Positions 38,623 through 51,592 of a DNA stretch of 64,000 nucleotides are shown in pieces. Under the pieces are notes generated by a model. The model worked only from the letters and a program-made list of their open reading frames with translations, ran no database searches and was not told the origin of the DNA. Both the position numbers and the translations under genes were made by a program. The first letter of the stretch is position 1, and each line of letters opens with the position of its first letter. Source of the DNA: Cyclina sinensis (lineage: Eukaryota; Mollusca; Bivalvia; Venerida; Veneridae); assembly GCA_012932295.1 (NCBI GenBank), contig JAAONU010000001.1, positions 58,873,693-58,937,692 on the forward strand, read 5' to 3'.

Positions 38623-41600
38623 GTGAGTTGTTTTACAGTATGGAAAATTCCATGGAATGCATAATTAAGTACAGCCTAAATAAATTCAGTGAGACCATAT
38701 TTGGTCAAGGGCTTAAGTCTTGATACCGAGCTGACAGTTTACTAGTTATTACTTGGTTGGGAAAGAGCGCAAGTCCCATGCCTCGGATTGTGGCTCGAAC
38801 TTGCCTCACCGATACACTTGCATGGTGGTTACCCTTGCACATCTAGCTAGGATACAGTCATAAAATCTATGTTCAGGTTCATGCATACTTAGAATGATTT
38901 GAGCCAGCGTATATAATAAAACACAATAAGAAAAAAATCCAATCAGTTGAAATCGTTTTAAAACAAAATCTTAAAACCACACGTTCGATTTGGAAAGGTT
39001 CTCTTCTACCATTCAAAGTTACAGGTACAAAGACTTTATTTTGCCAAACTTGGGGATTAAGTACCATGAAAATATTTAATCTTAAACCAGCCAACATTTT
39101 CAAATATCACTCTTAAAAAAGGTTTGTGTTTACACGTTTGGTATGATATTATTTGATCCGAGATAACAAATTGAATCCGATAAGGACAGATGGAACGTAT
39201 TAACACCAATCTACATGTCTGTTTAAACGGTAAAAAGAAGCAATTCAGTGAATCCCACTTTGTCACATAAATGATGTATGTAAACTGCCCAAAAAATACT
39301 TTCAAACTTTATAGGAATAAGATCACATTGCTTCTGTTTGTCATGTTTTGCCTGTTGGCTATCAATCTTATACGTGTCTCATAAATGTTAACATAGAGTC
39401 TCACAACCTGAATTTCGTAATTAGATGAAAGGTAATCATAAAAACGGAACAATATTTTACAATGTATACACGCCTGTCAAAGTACAAACAAACACATGCG
39501 CACGCAGGCACGCACTGACTATCGGTCCTTGAACAACAGTACGTGAAGCCAAACCTGAAAACGAAGCCTGTCTGTACTGGCAAATACCACATGTACCAGA
39601 CAGCTATGTTCTGATGTTTTTGTTGTTGTTGTTATAGCTGATGATGTTACTGTTGAGCGTTACAGTGGATGATGTAACGTATATGTAATGTGAAAAATTG
39701 ATAAAATTATCTAATCATTCGTTTTAAGTGTGTTAAGTGTATGATGAAATTTGCTAAATTTCCTTACCCATCTTAGCTATAAATCCATAAACTGTTCAAA
39801 CCTTGCCAGTCGATTTTCTTTGAATCTCTTACATTACCAAAAAAAAAACCGTTAACCGTCTCCGTGGACTAGTGGTTAAGGCGTCTTCTGACGAAGCGGG
39901 AGGTCGAAGGTTCGAGTCCTGTCAGGGGCTTGTTCTGATGCGGCCGGTTGGTGAGCCGCCAGCTAGTTAAAGAATGGTTACTAATTGCCTGTCCGCCTGG
40001 CACATAGGTAAATGTGTACACTACTATAGGTGTTTCATAAGCCCGGGAGGCTGGCCTTTTCAGTAGGACTGACACTATAATAAACAATCACTTTTTACAA
40101 ATGTTTGAACATTTTTAGAAATAGTAAACACCACTGAAGGCCTCCTGGTATTACAGTGACCGACCAGTCAGCCAACAAACACTGACTGACCGAAGCCAAA
40201 TGTTTGGGGCTGACTTTAATACCGGAGAGTCAGTAGTTTGTCGTACTTTTTGCATCATTCCGCACAATATTTCTATGTTTTAGTTCATTTTCACCTTCAA
40301 AATAAATGTAGAATTATAAGAACAACATATTTACTTGAGCTTGAATTACCGCGCATTGGTCACAAAAGGGCCACTTAACTCAAGCCTTGAAAAGTTAAAA
40401 TTAAATTTGTCACCAAAATATTCAGATCTGTAGCTTGAACTTCGTATCCTGTTTAATCTAAGAAGAGGTGGTGAAATTTTATCTGCTATGTTTAACCACT
40501 TTGGATTGTATAAACTACAACGCCCCTGTGGCATACCCAGTAAACTAAATCTTGCATAAAATTGATGGCTAAAACCGGAGTGCAGATATTGGGTTACTAA
40601 CTATACATTCATACAGTCACAAGACTATTTCAAAACGTATCATGTTAAGGATATTTTACATATACGCCTAAAAAATATTCCAAACTTTGTAATGTCTCAA
40701 TTCAGTTAGTCATAGTTGTTTTTTATTTCAAAGCCAAAAAACGATCATTTACTTAAGTAATCTTATCGTACAGTTTATATATTAAATTTAGAAACTAAAC
40801 TTACTTAGATTAGGTTTACTATTCGATTAATGAAGACCAGATAATTTGACTACTGACTAGTATCTTGTTTCGACACAGATAATTTTGTAAACCTTTGCTA
40901 TATTTTACTTTGTTTAATTACATGTGTTTCGAGATTCTTTTCAAGTGTTTTTTTTTCCTTGGATCAGATTTATGTGAAATTCAACGGGCCTATAGATATG
41001 GCTTCACCAGGAAGAATGATCAGAACGGGGATTTATAATACTCGAAAACTTCCCCATAGTTTCATACTTGAAAACAATACAACTTTTCGCAGGGATAACA
41101 AGTTTGTTACCTTTAAAACCACATTAAATGATATATTTTACCTGACCATATAAAAGTTATAAAAAAAAGAAGTAAATATACATCAGATACAATTATTAAA
41201 GATGAAAGGACAAAATTTGTTATCTCTGACAAGGTTGCTAAGCACGACTGGCTTTAATATAATTTTTATATCGTCGACATTTAGGTCGTAACAAACAAGC
41301 AAAAACCGCATTGACCTATTATATTTTTATGAGAACTAATATACATTGAGTGATTCGTGGCATTTTAGGAGCGGTAATGGATTTAAATAAAAATATATTA
41401 GAAATGTTAAAAGGCGAGGTTTGACACAGGAAAATAAACTAAGTGACCCATGGACGCGCCTGTTACAAAACATCATACGTGGATGTGTTGTTTTTCCCCC
41501 TTCTTTTGTTGTTGTTGTTGTTGTTGTTATTCATCTTCTCAGCACGTTTATTATTGATTTTTAATTTGTCTTGAAAATTGAGAACTGATATTCCCTACAG

Positions 41601-44600
41601 TACAATAAGGAACTCTTTAATTATTCTATAGCCTTTCAGTAATAATTTGACAACACTACACCAGGCTTAAAGTTACAACTGTATGCTTGCAGACGACCCT
41701 TACCGCTCGGACTTTTCTGCACGTGCCGTTTTCAGTACAACAACAACAAATTAATTTCCAAGTGTAGAATGAAAACACGAAATCTTTAGACATGAACAAA
41801 ATGTAAATTCATAACGTATATTTTTGTGGATCATTTAGGCTCTACTGTATACAAATTCTTTGAGTTATATTCAATAGAAAATTTTGTTTACAACAGACAC
41901 AAAATATTGTCCTCATAAATACTACACGTGTGTAGAATATCTTAACGTACAGTTAATGCAATAACACCGTTTACTTTATATCATCGTATATAATATTGAT
42001 GTTATCTTCTTACATTAAACATGTGGTTATCTTGCCTGATCTCAGTTGATAGTATGTCATTACGGTATCTGATAAAAAAAACTACGACTTCCGGTTAAAA
42101 TCAGTGTAAAAAAAAATCGATGACAGCGTTAGTATGAAAAAGTCGTAAATGTTTATGTGCGGATCGGGATATCTTTGATAATACCCTGTTATAATGTCAG
42201 AGAAATCATGTAATCATCAAGTTTGATTATGTCAAAAATATCAAATATTCAAGCCAGTGGTTGAAAAAATAACACGAAGAAACCAGACAATGAGGTTGAC
42301 AGCTGCCTGGAATTGACATCGAATGCTTCTTTGTAAAGCAAATCATTGGTACGCAAGATATTGATTGGTCAACTGTTCCTTTCTTTCTGAGTTTATTGAT
42401 CACTGGTACCCGTTTTCACATGAGCAACACCTCAGAAATAGTATAATAAGGTTGCGGGGTATTGCGCAAGATAAAGAAAGCACCCCATTCCAGAGACGCT
42501 CCTGTTTTTCCACGTGCTCAGTGAATATACTACTTATTTATAATAATATAACCTGGCGTAGCATTCATGTAATTTCTTACATCTTTTGTACTAATTAGCT
42601 CCATTAATTAAGAGGAAAGATAAAACAACTATACTAATGACCGTTGTCTCGGTCCAGAGTGACAGTGTATTCGCCCACGTACACAACTGTGGTATTTTGG
42701 ACACATATAAACGTTTGACTTACATACATGTACGGCAACCAGGAAGAACAAGCTTACTGTAATCAATGTGGGGTATACTTTTTTTCGCCTAATTTAATAC
42801 GTATTTGAATATTTCGTACTGAAAAGATAAATAACAAAGGCACAAGTACGGTCGGAATTCTATCTCGCCAATAAACCAATAAAAACTCTTTGTGACTGGC
42901 AAACGCATGTTAATGTTTTCATTGAAACTACAAAACGTGCGTTTTCAGCGTTCATACGGGTAAATTTATTAATTTCCTTTGTAAATATTGCCACAACCAC
43001 TGAAATATTTGTAAGAGGTGTGTAGAATAGCCATTGCATTTAGTAAACATTTTTTCTTTATCTCCATTTTTAAACTTTGAGGAATGCATTTTTTCAAATT
43101 TTTGTGTAGAACATTAAAACACTGAATTTATATAATTATGGGAAATACAAAACAGGTTTTATATATCATTTAGTGTAATTCTATTTTTCTTTTTTTTTTC
43201 GAAATAAGGTTTCATTACTTAAATGTTTTAAAACGTTCTCCTATCTAAAAATGTTTATATCTTATTAAATTAATATCTACATTTTAATACGATTTACTTC
43301 TTGACTGAAGTTTCACAAATAAACACAAGATAAAGCAACTTAGCATTGTCAACCGAGTGTAACTTAAGCAGTACACAAAACAGATCGCAACACAACATAA
43401 CACAGCACGACGCGGTACAATTCTTCATTAAGCATTATAGCAGAAACAACACTTCACAACACGACATATAAAAAACAAAAAATATTTCGTTTTAAGTATA
43501 TACTTATATGGCCTTTAAGTGGCACGAAAAGCACAGTAATTAAATTTTCATATTTAAACAGAATACATTTTTTCGAAGAAAATTTGCAGTCATGTCATTT
43601 GGATATATTTTCATTCTCGTTCTGTTCTGTCCTGTAGATTACCTAACATTGAACAAAGACGCAAGCTGTTGATGGAAAATGATAAGTTACGTGTGCATGA
43701 CTTCATCTTGTTAAGATGGCAATGATGCTCAGCTGTTGCATGTTTATTGAAAATACGCTTACCCGTTCTAATGAGCATGAATTCACTCAGAAAGATACAC
43801 ACAGATGTTTCCAACAGGATTGGAAAGTTTCGCCATACAATCTATATATAAATGTCGAATGTTTGTATTTTTATGCCCCCGAAGGGAGGCATATAGTTTT
43901 TAAACTGTCCGTCCGTCAGTCCGTCCGTCCGTCAGTCTGTCCGAAAACTTTAACATTGGAAATAATTTCCTTAGCAGTAAGTGGATTTACTTCATACTTG
44001 GACACAACACCCCTTTGGACAAGACCTTTCCACTGACCTATATTTATTTGACCTTGACCCCTGAATGACATTTACCTTGAAGATCCAATTGTCCAAAAAC
44101 TTTAACATTGACAATAACTTCTTTATTAGTAAGTGGATTTACTTCATACTTGGACACAACACCCCTTTGGACAAGGCCTTACCACTGACCTATATTTCTT
44201 TTACCTTGACCTCTGAATGACCTTTACCTTGAAGATCCAATTGTCCAAACACTTCAACATTGCCCATAACTTCCTTATTAGTAAGTGGATTTACTTCATA
44301 CTTGGACACACCACCCCTTTGGACAAGACCTTCCCACTGACCTTTAATTATTTGACCTTGACCCCTGAATATCCAATTGTCCAAAAACTAATTTTTGGCC
44401 ATAATTTCCAAATTAGTAAGTGGATACACTTCATACTTAAACACAACACCCCTTTGGACAAGGCCTTCCCACTGAACTATATTTGTTCGACCTTAACCCC
44501 TGAATGACCTTCACCTAGAAGATCCAATTGTCCAAAAACTTTAACATTGCCCATAACTTCCTTATAAGTAAATGGAATTACTTCATACTTTGACACAACC

Positions 44601-47600
44601 CCCTTTGGATAAGACCTTCCCACTGACCTATATTTATTTGACCTTGACCACTGAATGACTAGTTCTCAGCTCAAAGGCCAAAGCACCACGTTCGGGGGCA
44701 TTGTCATCTTACAGTGACAGTTCTTGTTCATGTTTAAGCCTCATCCATGTGCTTTCAGTTTGCTAAACGTATAACACGCCATTGACATTCGACATTGACA
44801 GAGGTGAATGTAGTACTAGCACGACATTCACATCTTAAATATCGTCACGATATACAATATCCGACTCCTGACTTCTAAAATACGCCATTCGACATTCACA
44901 TAATTAAAACTTCAAAACATGAATATTGTTCGAGCACGACATTCGACCCTGACAATTTTAAATTCGTTGCTACATAAAACATTATATTACCTATTTGAAT
45001 GACGAATGTTTAGCTAGAAGGACATTCGACTTTCGCATTTTAAATGTCGTAACAACAAACTTGGAAAATAGAATGTTGCATTAGCACTACAGCAGACATT
45101 TGACATTCCGCATCTTGAATGTCATCAAAGGCGAATGTCGTATGACACGCTCGCATGTATCTCTGTTTCCGTTTTGTTATACGTCGAATGTCTTATGTCG
45201 CAAAGACTTTCAAATTGAATGTCGAATGTCATGTTGGCATCGGACATTCAGTTTTTCAAGTTCGTAATTAATCCCCCGACATTAAAGATATGAATGTCGT
45301 TTGACCTAAGTCGTGTGTTGGCTTATTGAATGTCGTGCTGGCGCGTTATTTACTTGTACCAACCTCAAAATTAGGTATGCCATGCTAACTCCACCCACAT
45401 ATATTTCAGATAATATATACTCGTAAAATTGACAAGTTTTGAATGTACGTAATTATTATAGTAGCATTTTCATCATTTTTTCTGTTAGAACTAGACTTGA
45501 ATATTACTCAGACATTAGACAGGTACATTTTCTCTAGATTGTTTGTTGAAATTTAACACCTGCTTATAAGCTCAAGGATCTTTTTTCACTGAAACATGAT
45601 ATATATCATCTGTATACATCAGTTTGACCTTTTGGTCCTACGATAGTGCGGCCCATTCTGTTCCAAGAAGATGCATGACTGGTCATGAACATCTTTATGT
45701 TCGCCCGGAGAAAAGTTAAGAAATTGATCTTGAATCAGTGTTTAACCAACCAGTATATTACTGTTATTTTGTACCCGAGGCGTTACAGATTGAAGTCGAT
45801 ACGACAGTAATTTCAATTGTGTCAACAAAATTGAAAAGTAATATACAAGTGAAGGTGTTCCTCGGTTGAATAGCCAGTGAAATACCTTATCCGAACACTA
45901 AATACCTTTTCGTTCCAAATAAGGGTCGTTACAAAAGTACATAGACATTTAATTTTTAAACATATAAAATGAATTATATTATTTACGATTGTTCTTCCAT
46001 GGGATTTTTCTTTTCAAAAAAACGTAGCATTTCTTTTAACTTGTAGAGATAAAACACGGACTGTGTTTCCTATTGTAAGCGGCTGAAAATGTAAAATAGC
46101 CATAAATTGCAAAGACAATATTCCCCTGTCATGCACAAGTTTGTAAACAAACTTGCTTTGATAAAATGCATGATTAGATAGAGACTGCGGAATTTCGAAA
46201 GATAACATAGAAATTTGTGACATTTGTTTATCACACAGTGATGTTGATACAGTGATTCACTTGTCAGTTAGTAGATGAATTAACAGAGCTAGTTATATGG
46301 TTATGTTTCTATTGGTAAAGAATAGAATGTCCACATTCTGATTGCTCAGAAGTTACAGACTTATGTACCCTATTTATAGTATCCTTTGCTCAGGTCACAT
46401 GACCTGTATTTATACGCTTCTTTCTTTGTCGCCCTAGACCTTTATATGAAAACAAAGATGGTTTTGTTAGAGAACTTTTGATAGAATAACAGAATAATGT
46501 CAGCTGATGGCTGGGCAGGAGAGGCACAAACTACACAAATAGATTAATATCTTGTTTTCTAATCTTATCAATATTCTGTTACTGGAAAACATTTTGAACT
46601 CTAAGGTCCTAGCAGTTGAAGGTTTGGTATAAATATTGAGGATAAAAAGGAATGCTAGGGACGGTTCCATGGTCTAGTTGTATCGTGCTAGACTTATAAC
46701 CTTGAGGTTGCAGGTTTGATCCTCTGCTCCTCCATTTACACTGCTAATTGTCCAATACGACGTTAAATTAAAGACACGTGTAGCAAATCGTAATATACTC
46801 TCTTTCAACCAGACTCATAATCTGGGATGCAGTCTGTATTTTCAAATTCCCCTCAAACCATATACGTTACTGACCCCTGGTTTTGGCTTTGGTCGTATTA
46901 ATGGGCCACCAGTACCAGCGATATTGATTTAAAAATCAAATCAAAGCAAATTTTTTTAGATGTTATGCAGTCTCAGCCTAGATCTGACTAAGCAGACTGT
47001 CCCTCCTAACATTACAGAAATTATATGGCGATGAAAATGACTTTATCAGATTATTCTCTGGTTTCGTTAAGGCCCACAGGCGGTTATATGAAGACAGTCA
47101 TGACTGAGGTGCAAGTATCACAAGATATTATCAATCGTAACTGTTACCACACGGTGCCTTTAGCCATATAATGACACAGAAGGAGTTTGCGCATTGGCTG
47201 TAACGTAACAAGTCAAGACCCGGTTGGCATACAGCAGTTATGTTGGACCAATAATCGTGACTTCTTGCCTTGCAAGGAAGAGATTTTATTCTTGTCCATG
47301 CATACAAAATGTGTCTTTAAGTTCATTGGTAGAAATCCATAAGGCTTAAAAAATGTCATTCTTTCCGCTTTTTAGACACTTTGGGGTTTTATGTAGTGAG
47401 CCAAACTAGTGTCAAATAAATAGCAATAACGAAAACGTCTGCAGTATGAGAACGGAAAAAAAATTTTTGCGTTAAACCTTATACATTGAGTTCAGACAGT
47501 GTGGTCTTTTTAAACATCTTTGCATGCTGGTCACATTCTGCAAAATATAAATGTTGCTTTGTTTGATTTTCACTTCTAACCATTTGCTAGGTCACAGGGT

Positions 47601-50600
47601 CCTAGCGATTATGGGTACGTCTGTGGAAATAATGCTTTTGTTAAAGAATACACATAATATAGTAATAATCAAAATGTAATTTATGCTATTTGAAATATAA
47701 TTTAACTGTTACAAAAAGTTACAAATTTCTGTTATATCATTCAGGTCGTAACGAGTGGTGGTGGGTTGTTCAGATAGTGACAACTGTAGGACTAGGGTTT
47801 GTACTTCTGGCCACACTTATACTGATGTGCTGCCGATGTGCTGGTATTCATTCGAAAGGATTCTTCGTCGTTTCTGCCGTCTTACTATTCTTAGGAGGTA
47901 AGCATATAGCCTTAATCTTATCTCATACTCAGGTCGTACGAAAGTGGTCGTCTCCTCAAAATGAATGCGACGGCTCTTTTAATACATTTGAATTGTACGA
48001 TAAAGACAGAGTAGCACGATTAAGTTATGGATAAATGGTTATGTAGTGAAAATTGGCATTACTAGAAGACATTTTAGATTCACTCGCAGAACTTGGCTTA
48101 AGACACCTGAAAATAAAAACACATTCATCGAATTTTCGTCTGTCTCAGAGAGAAATATTTGTTGCATATTACTTTTGAAGTACCTTTTAATTTATAACAA
48201 AGACTCAAACTACATTTGTAATAACTACAACTTAATTCGATTTAAAGGGGTTTTGTTAAGTTTAACTGATGTTTATTTTTTTGAAGTATACAGCCTGTAT
48301 GTTTGTTCATCATGCCTGATCTCATTTTGATGGATTTTCTGAACATTTATAAATGTTTGAGTTTTCTGTTTTTAAATGTGCCTCATTAGTCAACTTAATG
48401 ACTTTTAAGTTGACGAATTGCTAACAGGTATTCATATTTTTTTTCTAAATATACATGTATTAATAAAACATATTAACAAGTTATACAAAATTGGTCTTGT
48501 TTAGGAAAAAGGTCATTTCAAAATAATTTGTTTATATAAAATTCTGTGAATGCCTTTACAGCATTTATAAATACATGTACAGTTTGGAGTTTTATTATAG
48601 AAGTATCAAAAGATCTACTCAGTTTCAAGTTTACAGTTAAGGTTGTAATACTTAAAAACATGTTTTTAATTTATCTCTGTATGAATAATGTAAATGTAAA
48701 CCAGTTTGTTCACTCCACCATACAAGTGCACTTAGAGATCTTATAAGAATGAAAATACTTAAGAAATGTTTTGACATATGATAGACGTTTAACAATCTAA
48801 ATGCAAATTAGTTTGCCGGCTCAGTAAAACAAGTGCTCTGAATGGGAATTATCTTCTTTGTGAAGCACAGTCAACGTTAATATACTGCTTATTCTGATTT
48901 ATGATGGTATATTCAATCGCTATTGTATGTCTGCTGTCCGTCTGCTCTCTGTTTGCCGTCCGTCTGTGCTACGTTTGCCGCCTGTCTGCGCTACTCCGCC
49001 TGTGCTCCGTTTGCCGTCCGTCTGCGTTCTGTTTGCAGTCCGTCTGCCCTCTGTTTGCTGTCCGTCTGCGCTTCGTTTGCAGACCGTCTGCCCTCTGTTT
49101 GCTGTCCGTCTGCGCTTCGTTTGCAGACCGTCTGCCCTCTGTTTGCCATATGTCTGTGCTACGTTTGCCACCTGTCTGCGCTATTCCGCCTGTGCTCCGT
49201 TTGCTGTCCGTCTGCGCTTCGTTTGCAATCCGTCTGCCCTCTGTTTGCTGTCCGTCTGCGCTTCGTTTGCAGACCGTCTGCCCTCTGTTTGCCATCTGTC
49301 TGTGCTCCGTTTGCACTCCGTCTGTGCTCCGTTTGTCATCCGACTTTGCTGCTCCTCGCTTGCCGTCCGTTGTCTATTGTCTGTACGTTGTATTTTCAAG
49401 TAAATTGCTCACGCTATCAACAGTCTTATGCAGCGTCTCAGCCTCAATCAGACCAATGTAGTCTGGCTAAATCTCACTAACATTTGTATTTTAGCAGTTC
49501 CTCTCGTGTGATCGGGCGATGTATCGTTTCATGAGTGAAACCTTACTCAAACATACTTCCTATATTGGCTGTATCTCTTTTTACAAATCATACGTAACAG
49601 TCACGTGAAAAATAATTCTTTGGTGACACAGGTAAGCGGTGAACGCCTGTAATAATCTTCTTGTTAACGTTTATATAGACTTCAATGGGATACCAATTTT
49701 CACATGGAAATGTTTTCTGATGGTTGACAGCAATTTGGATGACTGAATTTAATTCCCTATGTTTACATCGAAGTTAACTTTTGTCCCATGTGATATCCAT
49801 CTTAATGTACTCGGATTACTGCGCTTTAAGAATACTTCCAAATTTACTCATCCAGGCATACAGTGCAAATCTTAAGGCAGACGACAATATTCTTATTCAA
49901 ATGAACTGTTTGAGATTAACAGTACGCACAAAAGACAAATCTAAGTGTTTAGTTAACATTAAATTTTAGTTTTACCTGAGTGCTTTGTAGAAGTACACCG
50001 TGCAAAGCAGATGTCAATGTTCCTTAGCGCTTCTGAAAACACTGTCTAAATATGTAGCGTGTATGAATTTAAATGCAACAGAGACCATAATTATTAGGAG
50101 CAGCGTTTTTTTTCCCGACTTTTAGACATAAAAACTGACCCACAAAAGCATACATGCCTAAAATACTGTAAAAAGTTGTAAAACGTTGCAAAATTAAATA
50201 AAAACCTACGTTTGCAGATTACGAAAAGGAAAAATACGAATATAATTATGGACGTTTTGTTTGAAATAAATTTTCGGTCATTCTTTGTCACTGAGTATTG
50301 TAACTATTCATTCTACTATGAAATGAAATACTTCAGCATTATATGTGCATGTATTTAGTAGAAAACTTTACAAGAAGATACAAGTCAGTTACAAGTTTGA
50401 TTTCATAGATTAAGGTAGAAGGTATGGTAGTCCTATAATAATCTGTATTTTCTACTTGCAGGATTAATCTCCCTTACCATCTCAGTTCTTACTGCAATAG
50501 CAATAGCTATAATATTCGATTTTATAGAAGATAAAGATATAACAGCGGAAACTTTTCCATGGTCATTACTTTGTTTCGGAGTCGGTGGATTACTTGCCCT

Positions 50601-51006
50601 TATAGCTGCCGTAATCATCATGTATGTTACGTGTAAATGGAAGTCTCTCGGTGACTACATCAGCAGCGATAGTGACTCTGAAGTTTTACAAGACCAGCCA
50701 ATGTCAAACCTCAGTAAGTCGTACGACAGACCCAGAAAGTACGAAGGCTCAAGATACGATTACGATTACGACAAGGGAAGGGATTTTTCGCGCTCTAAAA
50801 AGTACAGGGATACAGGTAGAGATTACGATCGTGACTACTCACGCAGTTATTACGACCGCACCAACCAAGCTTACGACCAGTCCAGTAACGACAGAGCCTA
50901 CGATAAAAGTTACTCATATGACTATGATTATGATAGAACAAGGGGATATTCGCAGCCACGAACCTCGGAAACTATGTACAGACCTTATGATCAGTATAGA
51001 TACTAG
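38316..51006 (+). CDS. Claudin/PMP22-superfamily tetraspan protein with Tyr-rich tail, 3 exons
   Basis: Joining 38316-38622, 47745-47897 and 50462-51006 gives 334 aa. TM1 spans about residues 7-29 and ends at W30. The first extracellular loop carries the superfamily signature: W30, G53-V-W55, C60 and C68. It ends in a QEAIVASA stretch like the claudin QAARA region. TM2 is about 108-130, TM3 about 141-172 and TM4 about 188-211. The 120-residue cytosolic tail has about 22 tyrosines among Asp, Arg and Ser (DYDYD, RDYDRDY, SYDYDYD) and ends DQYRY, not the YV PDZ ligand of vertebrate claudins. The W55-C60 and C60-C68 spacing differs from classical claudins, so a divergent claudin-like member is likelier than an orthologue. 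Probable role: membrane or junction barrier, or channel accessory. The ATG context (GGAAATGG) is good. Confidence 0.88.
39857..40105 (+). mobile_element. tRNA-derived SINE, copy B (claudin-like intron 1)
   Basis: The head has an A-box-like TGGACTAGTGGTTAAGG (about 39864-39880) and a perfect B-box GGTTCGAGTCC (39909-39919). A GC-rich body follows, including CTAATTGCCTGTCCGCCTGG and CCCGGGAGGCTGGCC, ending near an ATAATAAACAATC tail. Spacing suits an RNA polymerase III promoter, but the acceptor stem pairs poorly, so this is a SINE rather than a tRNA gene. The 3' end is approximate. Confidence 0.75.
40106..43871. other. Claudin-like intron 1, unassigned
   Basis: Mostly AT-rich sequence. A (TTG)n tract lies at about 41505-41527. 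No exon or recognisable repeat found by eye. Confidence 0.45.
43872..44702 (+). mobile_element. Core-repeat element copy 5 (claudin-like intron 1)
   Basis: Starts TATGCCCCCGAAGGGAGGC, a compact terminal hairpin, followed by (GTCC)n with GTCA/GTCT variants to about 43942. Five units follow with landmark TTCATACTTGGACACAAC at 43991, 44143, 44295, 44430 and 44582 (135-152 bp apart), each including TTTGACCTTGACC. It ends CGTTCGGGGGCATTG, mirroring the start. This is the cleanest copy for defining the family. Confidence 0.85.
44780..45345. repeat. Cluster of CGACATTC / GAATGTCG motifs in inverted halves
   Basis: More than a dozen occurrences of GACATTC or its complement lie within about 560 bp. 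The left half is mainly in CGACATTC orientation (for example near 44822, 44889 and 44938) and the right half mainly GAATGTCG (for example 45128, 45184, 45220, 45291 and 45329). ACGACATTCACATCTTAAAT near 44821 matches, reverse-complemented, sequence near 45277-45301, so the halves form an imperfect palindrome. Identity unknown. Confidence 0.65.
46661..46945 (+). mobile_element. tRNA-derived SINE, copy C (claudin-like intron 1)
   Basis: The tRNA-like head (46661-46732) contains CATGGTCTAGTTGTA (A-box-like) and CAGGTTTGATCC (B-box-like). It is followed by CTCCTCCA and GCTAATTGTCC, the same head-tail junction as the SINE at 14.9 kb. The body runs to AT-rich sequence with AAATCAAATCAAAGC near 46940. 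Degenerate, so probably an old copy. Confidence 0.7.
47745..47897 (+). CDS. Claudin-like, exon 2
   Basis: The acceptor TATATCATTCAG|GTCG completes codon 103 (Gly). It encodes residues 103-153 plus one base of codon 154: NEWWWVV, TM2, a short Cys-rich cytosolic loop (CCRCAG) and the start of TM3. The donor is TAGGAG|GTAAGC. Confidence 0.9.
48930..49385. repeat. 22-bp tandem array with ~190-bp higher-order repeat, open in all forward frames
   Basis: About 20 copies of a 22-bp unit alternate between CCGTCTGCGCTTCGTTTGCA and CCGTCTGCCCTCTGTTTGCT forms. A larger block (GTGCTACGTTTGCC onward) repeats at 48965 and 49155. The array is GC- and pyrimidine-rich on +, unlike the AT-rich intron around it. 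It has few stops on either strand, so frames of 158-186 codons are open in three overlapping + frames; these translate to the same cysteine/leucine-rich repeats and are not believed to be a gene. Confidence 0.92.
50462..51006 (+). CDS. Claudin-like, exon 3 (TM3 end, TM4, tail)
   Basis: The acceptor TACTTGCAG|GATTAATC completes Gly 154 and continues with LISLTISVLTAIAIAIIF, the second extracellular loop, TM4 and the Tyr/Asp/Arg-rich tail. The stop TAG is at 51004-51006. Two other frames are open over the tail because its codons are repetitive. Confidence 0.9.
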
Positions 51007-51166
51007 ATCAGTATACATATCTCGGACATTGTTTTATGTCACATTACTGTCACTTCCAGAAGTTCGTTTGATTTTACAAACATGAGCAATACCACGAGTG
51101 TTTTTCATAGAGATAATTTTAGCCCCATCTAACCACTTGACCGGAATTTCAATTCATTTAAAGTAA

Positions 51167-51172
51167 AATAAA
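51167..51172 (+). terminator. AATAAA polyadenylation signal, claudin-like gene
   Basis: AATAAA lies 160 bp after the stop codon, giving a short 3' untranslated region. Confidence 0.65.
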
Positions 51173-51592
51173 GCATCCTGTTTTAAGCTCCAATGTACTG
51201 TTCAATATTTTTCTCGTGTCATTCATTTCGGTTAATAGTCGCCGTAAGCATTTTTATATTATGTCATCCGTCAGGAAAGAAAAAAATACGTACTTTTTCT
51301 GTTGCAATTTTTAAACCTTTTAGAGTGTGATTTTGAAGAAAGTCACATTTATATTAAAATCTAGCGCAAAAAGTTCTTTTAGAAGTGAACCCCATTTTGT
51401 AATGTTGGACTCCAGGTCCTGCTTCTTGAAATAGGGTGAAACCTAGACTGATATTATTGATTATCTCTTACTTTTTTTAATGTACATGTATGTTAACATA
51501 TGAATATTTGTCATTTGTGTCAAAGTCAGATTCTGTTATATATTGGTTAAACCTGGCCGTATCAAGAACTTTTTTCTCTGATTCATTGATTT

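Noticed and set aside
39857..39932. Functional tRNA gene
   Set aside because: The B-box is perfect but the acceptor stem does not pair well and a SINE-like body follows.
46391..46406. Inverted half-sites CAGGTCACATGACCTG as a receptor site
   Set aside because: Isolated occurrence with 2-nt spacing; short enough to arise by chance.
48901..49480. Three forward frames of 158-186 codons and two minus frames
   Set aside because: All are readings of a 22-bp tandem array inside the claudin-like intron; no independent coding evidence.
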